A stretch of DNA of 64,000 nt from Cyclobacteriaceae bacterium (GTDB lineage Bacteria > Bacteroidota > Bacteroidia > Cytophagales > Cyclobacteriaceae), in contig JAEUUC010000010.1 of the NCBI GenBank assembly GCA_016787665.1, positions 186,001 to 250,000 of the forward strand, given 5' to 3'. Positions within the stretch are counted from its first letter, which is position 1; the number at the start of each line of letters is the position of its first letter. A program made the position numbers and the translations under genes. Positions 35,809 to 44,406 of the stretch are shown one piece after another. The notes below the pieces were generated by a model. That model was not told where the DNA came from. It did no database searches and saw nothing but the letters and a program-made list of their open reading frames with translations.

Positions 35809-36978
35809 ATGAATGTAGAAATGGAACAGTTGAGTGGGCCTTCGTTCGCGATGAGCGAAAGCCAAGAGATGATTGCCAAGATGGTACGCGATTTTGCCAA
35901 TCGCGAGATCAGGCCAAATAGCATGCTGTGGGACGAAAGCCAGGAATTCCCGATCGCGCTATTTCATAAAATGGGTGAGTTGGGTTTGATGGGTGTTCTC
36001 GTTCCCGAGAGCTATGGTGGTGCCGGTTTTGGTTATCACGAATACGTGACAGCCATTGTTGAACTCTCCAAGGTCGATGGCTCGATTGGATTGTCCATGG
36101 CCGCTCATAATTCGTTGTGCACGGGCCACATTCTGCAGTTCGGCAATGAGCAACAGAAACAGAAGTACCTTCCAAAATTAGCCACCGGCCAGTGGATTGG
36201 TGCGTGGGGCCTGACGGAACCGAATACCGGGTCCGATGCGGGCAACATGCGCACAGTAGCCGTTGCTGATGGCGATTATTACATTCTCAACGGTGCGAAG
36301 AATTTTATCACGCACGGTAAGAGCGGACATGTCGCTGTCGTGATCGCACGAACCGGCCAGGTGGGTGATTCACACGGCATGACGGCCTTTGTCGTAGAGC
36401 GGGGTACACCCGGCTTTGCGGCCGGCAAAAAAGAGAACAAGCTGGGTATGCGCGCATCCGAAACGGCCGAAATGATTTTTACTGATTGCCGCGTTCATAA
36501 AAGTCAGATTCTGGGTGAAGTCGGTGAGGGTTTCGTGCAGTCGCTAAAGGTGCTGGATGGCGGACGCATTTCGATTGCGGCCTTGAGCCTGGGCATTGCC
36601 GAGGGTGCTTACGAAGCAGCCCTGCAGTATTCGAAAGAACGTCATCAATTCAACAAGCCGATCTCCGCTTTTCAAGGTATTGCGTTCAAATTAGCCGACA
36701 TGGCTACGAAGATTGAAGCCGCGCGTTGGCTGATTCATAATGCAGCTGATTTGAAAAACCGTCACCAGCCGATGTCCAAAGAATCGGCTATGGCAAAACT
36801 CTACGCTTCGGAAATTGCCGTAGATATTGCCAACGAGGGGGTGCAGATTTTCGGGGGGTACGGATATACCAAAGATTTTCCGGCCGAGAAGTATTACCGG
36901 GATGCCAAGCTGTGCACGATCGGTGAGGGCACGTCAGAAATCCAGAAATTGGTGATTTCCAGGGCGATTTTGAAGTAA
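35809..36978 (+). CDS. Acyl-CoA dehydrogenase
   Basis: A 389-residue FAD enzyme that introduces the trans-2 double bond in acyl-CoA during beta-oxidation or branched-chain acid breakdown, passing electrons to ETF. Typical sequence: GAWGLTEPNTGSDAGNM, the FAD motif DFPAEKYYRDAKLCTIGEG and the catalytic base glutamate in IGEGTSEIQ near the C-terminus. Chain-length preference cannot be read here. The ATG at 35809 follows the -7 box, and the next ATG at 35821 is also possible. It stands alone and carries no ETF genes beside it. Confidence 0.93.
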   Translation: MNVEMEQLSGPSFAMSESQEMIAKMVRDFANREIRPNSMLWDESQEFPIALFHKMGELGLMGVLVPESYGGAGFGYHEYVTAIVELSKVDGSIGLSMAAHNSLCTGHILQFGNEQQKQKYLPKLATGQWIGAWGLTEPNTGSDAGNMRTVAVADGDYYILNGAKNFITHGKSGHVAVVIARTGQVGDSHGMTAFVVERGTPGFAAGKKENKLGMRASETAEMIFTDCRVHKSQILGEVGEGFVQSLKVLDGGRISIAALSLGIAEGAYEAALQYSKERHQFNKPISAFQGIAFKLADMATKIEAARWLIHNAADLKNRHQPMSKESAMAKLYASEIAVDIANEGVQIFGGYGYTKDFPAEKYYRDAKLCTIGEGTSEIQKLVISRAILK

Positions 36979-37003
36979 TTTGGAGAAAACAAGGCTTTTC
37001 GCC

Positions 37004-37011
37004 TATATTTG
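37004..37011 (+). promoter_or_regulatory. Bacteroidota -7 element of rpsU
   Basis: TATATTTG, exact consensus, 22 bases before the rpsU ATG. Confidence 0.65.
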
Positions 37012-37033
37012 CAGCCCTTAAGAAATAAACGGT

Positions 37034-37228
37034 ATGCTGATCATCAATATCAAGGAAAACGAATCAATCGATAAGGCCTTGAAGCGCTTTAAGAAGAAAT
37101 TCGAGAAAACAGGCGTTTTAAAAGAATTGCGCGCGCGCACGGCATTTGAAAAGCCGTCTGTAAAGCGCAGAAGTGAAATCATTCGTGCGGCATATCGCCA
37201 GAAGCAATACGCTCAGGAGAATTACTAA
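37034..37228 (+). CDS. rpsU: 30S ribosomal protein S21
   Basis: A 64-residue basic protein with the S21 signature ENESIDKALKRFKKKFEKTG and the arginine-rich KPSVKRRSEI. In Bacteroidota, S21 sits near the 3' end of 16S rRNA and is thought to help sequester the anti-Shine-Dalgarno, which fits the lack of clear Shine-Dalgarno sites across this window. It has its own promoter and is followed by a strong terminator, then xerC and hpf in the order usual for the phylum. Confidence 0.96.
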   Translation: MLIINIKENESIDKALKRFKKKFEKTGVLKELRARTAFEKPSVKRRSEIIRAAYRQKQYAQENY

Positions 37229-37255
37229 CAAATTATCGACAAAGCATTCACACGG

Positions 37256-37291
37256 CCCCCGGAAGGATTCCTTCCGGGGGTTTGTTTTTTT
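37256..37291 (+). terminator. Strong terminator after rpsU
   Basis: Perfect 11-bp stem CCCCCGGAAGG / CCTTCCGGGGG with ATT loop and a T-rich tail. It separates highly expressed rpsU from xerC; partial read-through would still allow xerC expression. Confidence 0.93.
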
Positions 37292-37317
37292 ATATTGCTG
37301 TTGGACAACGGAGCTGA

Positions 37318-38205
37318 ATGGGTAGCACGGTAAATTCTTTTCTCCAGTTTCTTCAATACGAGAAGCGTTACAGCGAAAAAACCGTGTTGGCCTATCGGAC
37401 GGATCTCCTTCAGTTTGCGGATTTCTTGCGCGCAACCTATGACGGGCTTGAGCCGCCAGAAGCAAACCACGGCATCATTCGTTCATGGGTGGTGCAATTG
37501 GTGGAGCAAAAGCTGAACGCCCCCTCGGTTAATCGGAAAATTGCATGCCTTCGTTCGTACTATAAATTCCTTCAAAAACAGGGTTTGATCCAGAAGAACC
37601 CGATGTTGAAAATCAAGATCCTAAAGGCTCAAAAACGTTTACCTCAGTTCGTAAATGAGCCGGAAATGGTGAATTTGCTTGACCACACTCAGTTTGACGA
37701 TAGTTTTGAGGGCAAGCGCGACAAACTGGTTCTGGAGCTTTTTTACGGAACCGGTATCCGCCTCTCGGAACTGCTTAACCTGAAAGAGGTTAACATAGAT
37801 CCGCGTAAACGCACCATTAAGGTTTTAGGTAAGCGGAATAAAGAGCGTGTCATTCCGTTTGCGGAGAGTCTGTTGCCGGTGATGAAAGATTACGTGGCGG
37901 TGCGCAACCGCGAAGTAGGCCAAGACGATCTTGGACTTTTGTTCGTTACCTCGAAAGGAAAGCGCTGCTACCCGATGATGATCTACCGAAGCGTCAAAAA
38001 GTATCTGCGCTTAACCTCTACGGGAAAGCGCAGCCCCCACGTGCTGCGCCACACCTATGCCACCCATTTGCTCAACAAAGGTGCCGAGATAAATGCCGTG
38101 AAAGATTTGCTTGGCCATAGCAGCCTGGCGGCCACGCAGGTTTACACCCACAACAGTATTGAAAAGCTAAAGAAAGCTTACGATCAGGCTCACCCAAAAG
38201 CATAA
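37318..38205 (+). CDS. xerC: Tyrosine recombinase XerC
   Basis: A 295-residue tyrosine recombinase with an N-terminal SAM-like core-binding domain (about 3-88) and a catalytic domain with all the family residues visible: Arg148 (GTGIRLSEL), Lys172, His241 and Arg244 (HVLRHTYATHLL), His267 (GHSSLAATQ) and Tyr276 (VYTH). Length and motif match the chromosome-dimer-resolving Xer proteins rather than phage integrases. Its place between rpsU and hpf is the conserved Bacteroidota arrangement, so it is a housekeeping gene, not part of a mobile element. Confidence 0.92.
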   Translation: MGSTVNSFLQFLQYEKRYSEKTVLAYRTDLLQFADFLRATYDGLEPPEANHGIIRSWVVQLVEQKLNAPSVNRKIACLRSYYKFLQKQGLIQKNPMLKIKILKAQKRLPQFVNEPEMVNLLDHTQFDDSFEGKRDKLVLELFYGTGIRLSELLNLKEVNIDPRKRTIKVLGKRNKERVIPFAESLLPVMKDYVAVRNREVGQDDLGLLFVTSKGKRCYPMMIYRSVKKYLRLTSTGKRSPHVLRHTYATHLLNKGAEINAVKDLLGHSSLAATQVYTHNSIEKLKKAYDQAHPKA

Positions 38206-38231
38206 ATCACTTCAACTAAATCCAAACGTGT

Positions 38232-38534
38232 ATGAAGCTGAACTTTCAATCCATTCATTTCGATGCCGACCGAAAACTGCTGAATTTCATTCAGCGCAAG
38301 GTGGACAAACTGGAAACGTTTTATGACCGCCTGGTGGATGGCGAAGTGTTCTTGCGCCTGAACAACGAGGGCATTGAAAATAAAACAGTTGAAATACGCC
38401 TGAATGTGCCGGGGCAACAGCTCTTTGCCAAAGAACAGGCCCGCTCGTTCGAAGCCGCGGCTGATCAGGCAACCGAAGCGCTGCGCAACCAGCTGCGGAA
38501 ATTCAAGACCCGTATAAAAGCGGGGCGGGCGTGA
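38232..38534 (+). CDS. Ribosome hibernation promoting factor (short HPF/RaiA)
   Basis: A 100-residue protein of the HPF/YfiA family, which binds the decoding site of idle ribosomes and stabilises 100S or inactive 70S particles. The pattern is beta-alpha-beta-beta-beta-alpha: MKLNFQSIHFDADRKLLNFI, VEIRLNVPGQQLFAKEQ, and FEAAADQATEALRNQLRKFK at the C-terminus. It is the short form, lacking the dimerising tail of long HPF. It starts 26 bp after xerC and is followed by a terminator. Confidence 0.92.
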   Translation: MKLNFQSIHFDADRKLLNFIQRKVDKLETFYDRLVDGEVFLRLNNEGIENKTVEIRLNVPGQQLFAKEQARSFEAAADQATEALRNQLRKFKTRIKAGRA

Positions 38535-38542
38535 AGCAAAAA

Positions 38543-38576
38543 AAGAGGCTGTCCTTTCGGGCAGCCTCTTTCCTTT
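38543..38576. terminator. Bidirectional terminator between hpf and metK
   Basis: Twelve-base arms AAGAGGCTGTCC / GGGCAGCCTCTT (one G-T pair) with TTTC loop. Minus-strand T run is strong (metK); plus-strand tail is T-rich. Confidence 0.88.
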
Positions 38577-38590
38577 TGTCCCGGAAACAA

Positions 38591-39844
38591 TCAAATCTTA
38601 AACGCTTTTCTGATTACATCAACATGGTCCAGCTTCTCCCAGGGGAAAAGCTCCACCTTCACGCGCTTTTCATTTTTCTTTCCTTTATTAAAGACTTTCT
38701 CGACCGTTTTCGGCTCGCGACCCATATGTCCGTAGGCTGCCGTCTCCGAATAAATCGGTGAGCGCAGATTAAAGCGCTCTTCAATGAAGTACGGGCGCAT
38801 GTCAAAGATCTTCTCCAGCTTGCGGGCGATCTCGCCATCATTCATCGATACCTTGGCGGTGCCGTACGTGTTCACATACAAGCCCACCGGCTTGGCCACG
38901 CCAATGGCATACGCCACCTGAACCAACGCTTCGTCCGCCACACCTGCGGCCACCAGGTTTTTGGCAATGTGCCGCGTAGCATAGGCAGCCGACCGATCCA
39001 CTTTCGAAGGATCTTTTCCGGAGAACGCACCACCGCCATGAGCTCCTTTGCCACCATAGGTGTCAACAATAATCTTACGGCCCGTTAACCCGCTGTCGCC
39101 ATGAGGCCCTCCGATTACAAATTTGCCGGTAGGGTTAATGTGGTATTGAATCTGATCATTAAAAAGTTTCTGCAACCGCTTCGGCTCTTTCTTCATCACG
39201 CGGGGGATGAGAATGTTAATGACGTCTTCCCGGATCTTCTTGAGCATGGCGGCATCCTTATCAAAATCATCGTGCTGGGTGGAAATCACGATGGTATCAA
39301 TCCGCTGCGGTTTGTTATCATCCGAATACTCGATTGTAACCTGTGACTTGGCATCGGGACGCAGGTAAGTCATCACCTTACCCTCCCTGCGAATGGCCGA
39401 CAATTCGCGCAACAACGAATGCGCTAATTCCAGCGGGAGGGGCATGTAGTTGTCGGTCTCATTGGTGGCGTACCCGAACATCATACCCTGATCGCCAGCA
39501 CCCTGATCCTCCTTCTTCCTGCGCTCCACGCCCTGATTGATATCGGGCGACTGCTCGTGGATGGCCGACAGAATACCGCAACTGTTCGCCTCAAACATGT
39601 ATTCACTCTTCGTGTAGCCGATCTTGCGAATCACTTCGCGGGCAATATCTTGAACATCGAGGTAAGCCTCTGATTTTACTTCGCCTGCCAGCACGACCTG
39701 ACCGGTAGTGACCAATGTTTCGCAGGCACACTTGGAGTTCTTGTCGTAGGCAAGAAAATAGTCGATCAGGGCATCAGAAATCTGGTCTGCCACTTTATCA
39801 GGGTGGCCTTCGGAAACGGATTCGGAAGTGAATAGATACGGCAT
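38591..39844 (-). CDS. metK: S-adenosylmethionine synthetase
   Basis: Makes SAM from methionine and ATP. The 417-residue protein begins with the classical [19 protein letters not shown], contains the adenine/phosphate loop region [13 protein letters not shown], the GGxGxxG-type [20 protein letters not shown] split over the central part, and the C-terminal domain. Length is normal. A minus-strand -7 box at 39873-39880 gives a leader of about 25 bases, too short for a SAM riboswitch. It is convergent with hpf across a bidirectional terminator. Confidence 0.97.
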   Translation of the reverse strand: MPYLFTSESVSEGHPDKVADQISDALIDYFLAYDKNSKCACETLVTTGQVVLAGEVKSEAYLDVQDIAREVIRKIGYTKSEYMFEANSCGILSAIHEQSPDINQGVERRKKEDQGAGDQGMMFGYATNETDNYMPLPLELAHSLLRELSAIRREGKVMTYLRPDAKSQVTIEYSDDNKPQRIDTIVISTQHDDFDKDAAMLKKIREDVINILIPRVMKKEPKRLQKLFNDQIQYHINPTGKFVIGGPHGDSGLTGRKIIVDTYGGKGAHGGGAFSGKDPSKVDRSAAYATRHIAKNLVAAGVADEALVQVAYAIGVAKPVGLYVNTYGTAKVSMNDGEIARKLEKIFDMRPYFIEERFNLRSPIYSETAAYGHMGREPKTVEKVFNKGKKNEKRVKVELFPWEKLDHVDVIRKAFKI

Positions 39845-39872
39845 GGTTTATTTTGATTCGATTTTAAGGGCG

Positions 39873-39880
39873 CAAAGATA
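39873..39880 (-). promoter_or_regulatory. Bacteroidota -7 element of metK
   Basis: Minus-strand TATCTTTG, exact match, 28 bases before the metK ATG. Confidence 0.62.
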
Positions 39881-39918
39881 TAAAGGTTGGCTGTTTTTTG
39901 CTGTCCCGGAACAAAACA

Positions 39919-40629
39919 TCAGGAGTCGGCCAAAAACAAGAAAACTGCGGGTGTTTTTGGCCAGGGAGCTACGTGTTTCCGCCATTCTTCAACCGTTTGA
40001 GTTCGCACCCATTCGCTTTTCCCCGAAAGGTCCATGGCGATGCAAAGACGTGTGTGGGCCGAAAGATTCTTGATCAGATTCAGGAACAGGTTGGCATTCC
40101 GGTACGGTGTTTCAATCATGATTTGCGTTTGCCCCTTGGCCGCAGATTCGCGCTCCAACTCGCGGATTTTGCGGGCGGCCTCCTGCCCTTCAATCGGCAG
40201 GTAACCATGAAAGGCAAACTTTTGCCCGTTCAGGCCTGAGGCCATTAACGCCAGCAACAATGAGGACGGACCGACTAATGGTACTACGCGCACCCGATGC
40301 GCATGAGCCCACCGTACAGCCAGTGCACCCGGATCGGCCACGCCCGGGCACCCCGATTCGGAAATCACACCTATTGAATCGCCCTCAAGCAACGGCTGCA
40401 TGATTTCATTGAGATCAGCATATGCAGTGTCCTTATCCAGCCTCTGGAAGGTAAGTCCTTCAATGGCTGAATAGATTTTAAGAGAGCTCAGGAATCTGCG
40501 TGCCGTGCGTACATCTTCGGCCAGAAAAAAACGCAGGTCGGGTAAGACCGCCAGCGCCTGCGGGGAAAGTGTATGGAGCGCATCTTCGGCCACCACGTTT
40601 GGAATCAGATACAGCGCAACAGGCTTCAT
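39919..40629 (-). CDS. RsmI-like tetrapyrrole-methylase-fold methyltransferase
   Basis: A 236-residue SAM-dependent methylase of the tetrapyrrole/RsmI family. The SAM-binding SESGCPGVADPGA (90-102) and GPSSLLLALMASGLNG (120-135) are clear. Canonical RsmI, which 2'-O-methylates C1402 of 16S rRNA, has SDAGTPxxSDPG at the first position, so this is a divergent, shorter member (RsmI is about 280 residues) as commonly found in Bacteroidota. ATG 40629 (MKPVALYLIP) is chosen; it overlaps the TGA of the upstream hydrolase gene as ATGA. Confidence 0.85.
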   Translation of the reverse strand: MKPVALYLIPNVVAEDALHTLSPQALAVLPDLRFFLAEDVRTARRFLSSLKIYSAIEGLTFQRLDKDTAYADLNEIMQPLLEGDSIGVISESGCPGVADPGALAVRWAHAHRVRVVPLVGPSSLLLALMASGLNGQKFAFHGYLPIEGQEAARKIRELERESAAKGQTQIMIETPYRNANLFLNLIKNLSAHTRLCIAMDLSGKSEWVRTQTVEEWRKHVAPWPKTPAVFLFLADS

Positions 40630-41387
40630 ATCTGATCTAAAAAGTTCAGCACCACACGGGCAAACTCCTGTGGACGTTCGGCCTGAACCCAATGGCCGGT
40701 GTCAAGCGTAGCAAATTCGACCCTCGGGAAACGGCCGCGAATGATATCATCATCGCCCGGAGCGAAGTAGCTGGAACGCGCACCTTTAACAAAAAGGCAC
40801 GGCCCCGAATACTGGCCGGGGTACTGCAAGTCGGCCACAATTTCATCCATGTGCCGGTCAATGGCCTTGAGGTTCACACGCCAACTGAAACCGTCAGCGG
40901 TACGGTTGAGATTCTTCAATAGGAACTGCCGTACATCTGCCTCAGGTACGAACGGTGTTAAGATCCGATCGGCTTCCTGCCGCGAGGTCAGCGACTGAAG
41001 CGGTATGGCTTCCAATCCTTCGAGGATGTGATCGTGTTGTACAGAATAGGACTTCGGGGCGATATCGACTACAATGGCAGCCGCCAGCCGATCCGGATGT
41101 TTGACAGCAAAGTTCATCACCGTTTTGCCGCCCATCGAGTGGCCGAGCAGAATGGGTCGCTCCAGTTGGTGTTTCGAAATAAATTCCGCCAGATCGTCCG
41201 TGAGCAACCGATAGCTGAAATCATCGCTTTGGGGCGATTGGCCGTGGTTGCGCTGATCGACCGTAAATACGTGATACTGCTCAGCAAAGGTTTTTGACAA
41301 CGTGTACCAGTTATCGGACGAGCCGAATAACCCGTGAAGGATAATCAGCGGCCGGCCTTCTCCGGCCTCGCGATAGAACAGGTTCAT
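40626..41387 (-). CDS. Alpha/beta hydrolase (YbfF-like esterase)
   Basis: A 253-residue cytoplasmic alpha/beta-hydrolase. LFGSSDNW near residue 20 and QRNHGQSP are typical of YbfF/ABHD11-type esterases, the nucleophile elbow is LGHSMGGKT, the aspartate is in the region after IVVDIAPKSY, and the histidine in DTGHWVQAERP. Natural substrates of this family are acyl-CoA or small esters, not defined. It is co-transcribed with the downstream RsmI-like methylase (4-bp overlap) and divergent from lysA. Confidence 0.85.
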   Translation of the reverse strand: MNLFYREAGEGRPLIILHGLFGSSDNWYTLSKTFAEQYHVFTVDQRNHGQSPQSDDFSYRLLTDDLAEFISKHQLERPILLGHSMGGKTVMNFAVKHPDRLAAAIVVDIAPKSYSVQHDHILEGLEAIPLQSLTSRQEADRILTPFVPEADVRQFLLKNLNRTADGFSWRVNLKAIDRHMDEIVADLQYPGQYSGPCLFVKGARSSYFAPGDDDIIRGRFPRVEFATLDTGHWVQAERPQEFARVVLNFLDQI

Positions 41388-41435
41388 GCGGAGGTAAAAT
41401 CAACCGCAAGGTACAAATCGCAACCCCAATCAGTT

Positions 41436-41443
41436 TATATTTG
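41436..41443 (+). promoter_or_regulatory. Bacteroidota -7 element of lysA
   Basis: TATATTTG, exact match, 13 bases before the lysA ATG. Confidence 0.62.
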
Positions 41444-41456
41444 AGGCTTTTATCGC

Positions 41457-42689
41457 ATGGAGCTGACAGCCGAAGGATACCGCATACAAAATATTCCCTT
41501 TGACGATCTGGCGCGGGATTTTGGAACGCCTCTGTACGTTTATGATGGCGCGCGCATGGTGCAGCAATTGAATAACCTCAAGAATGCATTTTCAGAGAAT
41601 GACGTGCGCATCAAGTATGCCGCCAAAGCACTAACTAACCTATCGATACTTCGGTTGTTGAAGAAGCACGGAGCCGGTGTAGATGTCGTCTCGATTCAGG
41701 AGGCTCACCTGGCACTGAAAGCCGGATTTGTGGCCAGCGATATCATGTTTACGCCCAACTGTGTCGACTTTGCCGAAATTGAAGAAGGGGTAAATCTGGG
41801 GCTCACGATTAATCTGGATAATCTTTCCGTGCTGGACAAATTCGGGAAGAAGTACGGAGCCAGCCAAGCCTGTTGCATCCGGCTTAACCCTCATATTCTG
41901 GCCGGGGGCAATTATAAAATTTCTACCGGCCACGGCAACTCCAAGTTTGGCATTTCCATTTATCAACTGCCTAACATTATGGAGACGGTGCAACGCTACC
42001 AGATGCGCATTGAGGGCTTGCACATCCACACCGGATCTGAGATTACCGAGACCGAGGTGTTTTTGAAAATGGCGGAGATTTTGTTCGGTGTTGCCCGGGA
42101 TTTCCCGCAACTCAGGTTCATCGACTTTGGCAGCGGCTACAAGGTGGCTTACAAAGAAGGCGACCTGACCACGAATGTGTTTGACCTTGGATTGAAGCTC
42201 GGAAAGGCATTTAAGGAATTCTACCATCAATACGGCCGAAAGTTGGAACTGTGGCTGGAGCCGGGCAAGTATCTGGTGAGTGAGGCGGGTTATCTGCTCA
42301 CCACCGCCACCGTGGTCAAAGCCACACCCTCGGTTACGTTCGTGGGCGTTAACTCGGGTCTCAATCATTTGATTCGGCCCATGATGTACGAGGCGTATCA
42401 CGAGATTGTCAACGTGTCGAACCCGAACGGTTCGCAAAAGATCTATACTGTGGTGGGCAACATTTGCGAGACCGATACCTTTGGGGCCGACCGTAAATTG
42501 AATGAGGTGCGGGAAGGTGATTTGATTGTACTCAAGAACGCAGGAGCCTACGGCTTTTCCATGGCCTCCAACTACAACTCGCGTTTTCGCCCGGCTGAAG
42601 TGTTGCTGTGGAAGGGTGAAGCTCATTTGATCCGCCAGCGCGAAACACTGGATGACCTCATGCGCGGTCAGATTGAAGTTGCACTTTAG
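41457..42689 (+). CDS. lysA: Diaminopimelate decarboxylase
   Basis: Catalyses the last step of lysine synthesis, meso-diaminopimelate to L-lysine. The 410-residue fold-type III PLP enzyme has the PLP lysine in KYAAKALTN (Lys57), the phosphate-binding region and HTGSEI (His/Gly/Ser), the substrate-binding LEPGKYLVSEAG and the dimer-partner cysteine in GNICETDTFGADR. Length is typical. It is a single-gene unit with its own -7 box; asd, an earlier enzyme of the same pathway, is at 24.4 kb. Confidence 0.96.
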   Translation: MELTAEGYRIQNIPFDDLARDFGTPLYVYDGARMVQQLNNLKNAFSENDVRIKYAAKALTNLSILRLLKKHGAGVDVVSIQEAHLALKAGFVASDIMFTPNCVDFAEIEEGVNLGLTINLDNLSVLDKFGKKYGASQACCIRLNPHILAGGNYKISTGHGNSKFGISIYQLPNIMETVQRYQMRIEGLHIHTGSEITETEVFLKMAEILFGVARDFPQLRFIDFGSGYKVAYKEGDLTTNVFDLGLKLGKAFKEFYHQYGRKLELWLEPGKYLVSEAGYLLTTATVVKATPSVTFVGVNSGLNHLIRPMMYEAYHEIVNVSNPNGSQKIYTVVGNICETDTFGADRKLNEVREGDLIVLKNAGAYGFSMASNYNSRFRPAEVLLWKGEAHLIRQRETLDDLMRGQIEVAL

Positions 42690-42699
42690 TCGATTTGTC

Positions 42700-44091
42700 C
42701 TATTCGGGCGTGCGAGCTGGCAACGTTATGGTGAACACAGTGCCCACGCCAAATTCAGACTTCACGTTTATTTGTCCGTCCAGGCGGGCGAGCGACTCGC
42801 GCACAATGAACAAACCCAGACCCGTACCCTCGGATTGGCTGGAGGCCCGATAAAACATGTCGAATATTCTGGCCTGATTTTCCGGGCGAATTCCCTGACC
42901 ATTGTCTTCGATTCGAAGTGTCACCACGGAACTACTTCTTGAGGCTGTCACTTTGATAAACGGATCGGCCTGATTGATCCGGTGATACTTTACCCCGTTC
43001 GAGAAAAGATTGCCCACTACCGTCTTCATCATGGCGAAGTCGCTGACAAAAATGAATTCGGGCTCACGATCAAAAATCAACCGGATGGCGGGCGCATCCT
43101 GGGCAAATTTCACGTCTGTCACGACTTCATCTACCAGTCGTGTAAGCGAGATACGCTCCAGCTTCAGCTCAGCCTTCTTGCCACGCGAGAGGCTGAGGAT
43201 ATCTCCGATCACAGCATCCAGTTTCTTCACGCGACCCTCGATCATGCCCATGATTTCCAGCGCGCGTGCATCGGTAATGTCCATGCGGGCGATATTGGTC
43301 AGCCCCAGCACGGAGGCGATCGGTGCGCGCAGGTCATGTGAGGTGCTATAGAGAAAGCTGTCTAACTCCTGATTTGCTTTTCGCAACTTTTCGCGTTCAT
43401 CTTCCAGTAGCCCGATCAACATACCTATACCAATACCGGACATCAACAGCAGATCGATGATGCCAAACAAGGCGGGGAATTCCAGAGGCCTCCCCAATAA
43501 GTACGACACCACGATGGAGAGGTAATAGACCTGCAGTAAACCAACCAGTAACATGCTTACCGACATGATGCGATAGCCAATGCCCAGATGAGCCTTGCGC
43601 TTATAAAGCAGATAACTGATGGTGATAAAACACAGCGATGCTGCGAGGTACCGCAAACCGATTCGGAGGGCGTATCGCCAGGCGCTGGCTTCCGGGTCGT
43701 TTATAAATGCCAGGACCAACCCCCCTGCCACAATTAACAAGATGGCACTACCGTAACTGAGCAGGCGCCTGCTTAAGGTTGCCTCACGCAAGAGCTCCCA
43801 TGTGCCGACTGATAAAAGCAAATACTGAAAGAGGAAACAGAAGAGGGAGATGAAACTGATCAGGATTGAGGTGGGCTGGGTAACGTCATGAAACTCGATG
43901 CGTGCCGTTAGCCATAGGTTCGCCACCATGGCCAGCGTAAAGCTGAACCAGGCCCATGACCAGGTGCGAAGAAAACGCCCTTTATAAAGGCCGCTGAAGT
44001 AACGAAAGATGACAAACAACGCTACCCCGACAGCAGCCTGAGCAGCATACGTCACAATTAGCATCATCAACGGGTTATCCACAGACAGCAC
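42700..44091 (-). CDS. Membrane sensor histidine kinase, orphan
   Basis: A 463-residue kinase with seven or so hydrophobic helices (about 8-32, 45-63, 75-96, 108-130, 143-163, 174-198, 205-230), a 7TM-like sensor of unknown signal, then HisKA with the phospho-histidine in YSTSHDLRAPI (His252) and HATPase_c with the N box GNLFSNGVKYH, G1 RIEDNGQGI and G2 GTGLGLFIV. It ends soon after the ATPase, without receiver domain, and no response-regulator gene is adjacent on either side. Transcribed away from the tRNA-Phe. The first ATG is used; ATGs at codons 9-10 are alternatives. Confidence 0.9.
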   Translation of the reverse strand: MLSVDNPLMMLIVTYAAQAAVGVALFVIFRYFSGLYKGRFLRTWSWAWFSFTLAMVANLWLTARIEFHDVTQPTSILISFISLFCFLFQYLLLSVGTWELLREATLSRRLLSYGSAILLIVAGGLVLAFINDPEASAWRYALRIGLRYLAASLCFITISYLLYKRKAHLGIGYRIMSVSMLLVGLLQVYYLSIVVSYLLGRPLEFPALFGIIDLLLMSGIGIGMLIGLLEDEREKLRKANQELDSFLYSTSHDLRAPIASVLGLTNIARMDITDARALEIMGMIEGRVKKLDAVIGDILSLSRGKKAELKLERISLTRLVDEVVTDVKFAQDAPAIRLIFDREPEFIFVSDFAMMKTVVGNLFSNGVKYHRINQADPFIKVTASRSSSVVTLRIEDNGQGIRPENQARIFDMFYRASSQSEGTGLGLFIVRESLARLDGQINVKSEFGVGTVFTITLPARTPE

Positions 44092-44170
44092 ACAACTAAA
44101 TACCCAAGATAGCCCAATGGTTTAGGAGCAAGCCATTTGCCGCCCGGGCGACCATGTAAGGTTTACCAAT

Positions 44171-44194
44171 AAAAAACCCCCGAAATGGCGGGGG
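44171..44194 (-). terminator. Terminator of tRNA-Phe
   Basis: Minus-strand stem CCCCCG / CGGGGG (44189-44194 / 44177-44182) with 6-base loop and six T (44171-44176), immediately after the tRNA 3' end. Confidence 0.88.
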
Positions 44195-44197
44195 TGC

Positions 44198-44273
44198 TGG
44201 TGGTGACGGAGGGAATTGAACCCCCGACACAAGGATTTTCAGTCCTTTGCTCTACCAACTGAGCTACGTCACC
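44198..44273 (-). tRNA. tRNA-Phe (GAA), CCA encoded
   Basis: The 7-bp acceptor stem GGTGACG / CGTCACC, D arm GCTCAGTTGGTAGAGC, anticodon stem AAGGA / TCCTT around loop CTGAAAA (anticodon GAA), T arm CGGGGGTTCAATTCCCTCCG region and discriminator A are all present. The gene itself encodes the 3' CCA (44200-44198). It has its own -7 box and terminator. Confidence 0.97.
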
Positions 44274-44299
44274 AGATGGCTGTTTTTCTTACAGGGGCA

Positions 44300-44307
44300 C
44301 AAAAGTA
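44300..44307 (-). promoter_or_regulatory. Bacteroidota -7 element of tRNA-Phe
   Basis: Minus-strand TACTTTTG, exact match, 26 bases upstream of the tRNA 5' end. Confidence 0.6.
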
Positions 44308-44406
44308 GATAAAAATGCGTGTTGCGCAAACCAGCCAAGCTGTTTTCCGGTTTTACCGCTAACGGTTGCGCAAGCGACCGGTCTCTTGTAATTTCCAAAA
44401 ATTTTT

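Noticed and set aside
37318..38205. Tyrosine recombinase as evidence of a mobile element
   Set aside because: Motifs and neighbours (rpsU, hpf) match the housekeeping xerC of Bacteroidota; no att sites, cargo or phage genes are near.
39845..39918. SAM riboswitch before metK
   Set aside because: The -7 box leaves a leader of about 25 bases, too short for any SAM aptamer.
41640..42626. 328-codon antisense frame in lysA
   Set aside because: lysA is unmistakable; the antisense product has no motif and no promoter.
44075..44083. Perfect DnaA box TTATCCACA
   Set aside because: Single site inside the first codons of the histidine kinase; about 0.5 perfect matches are expected by chance.
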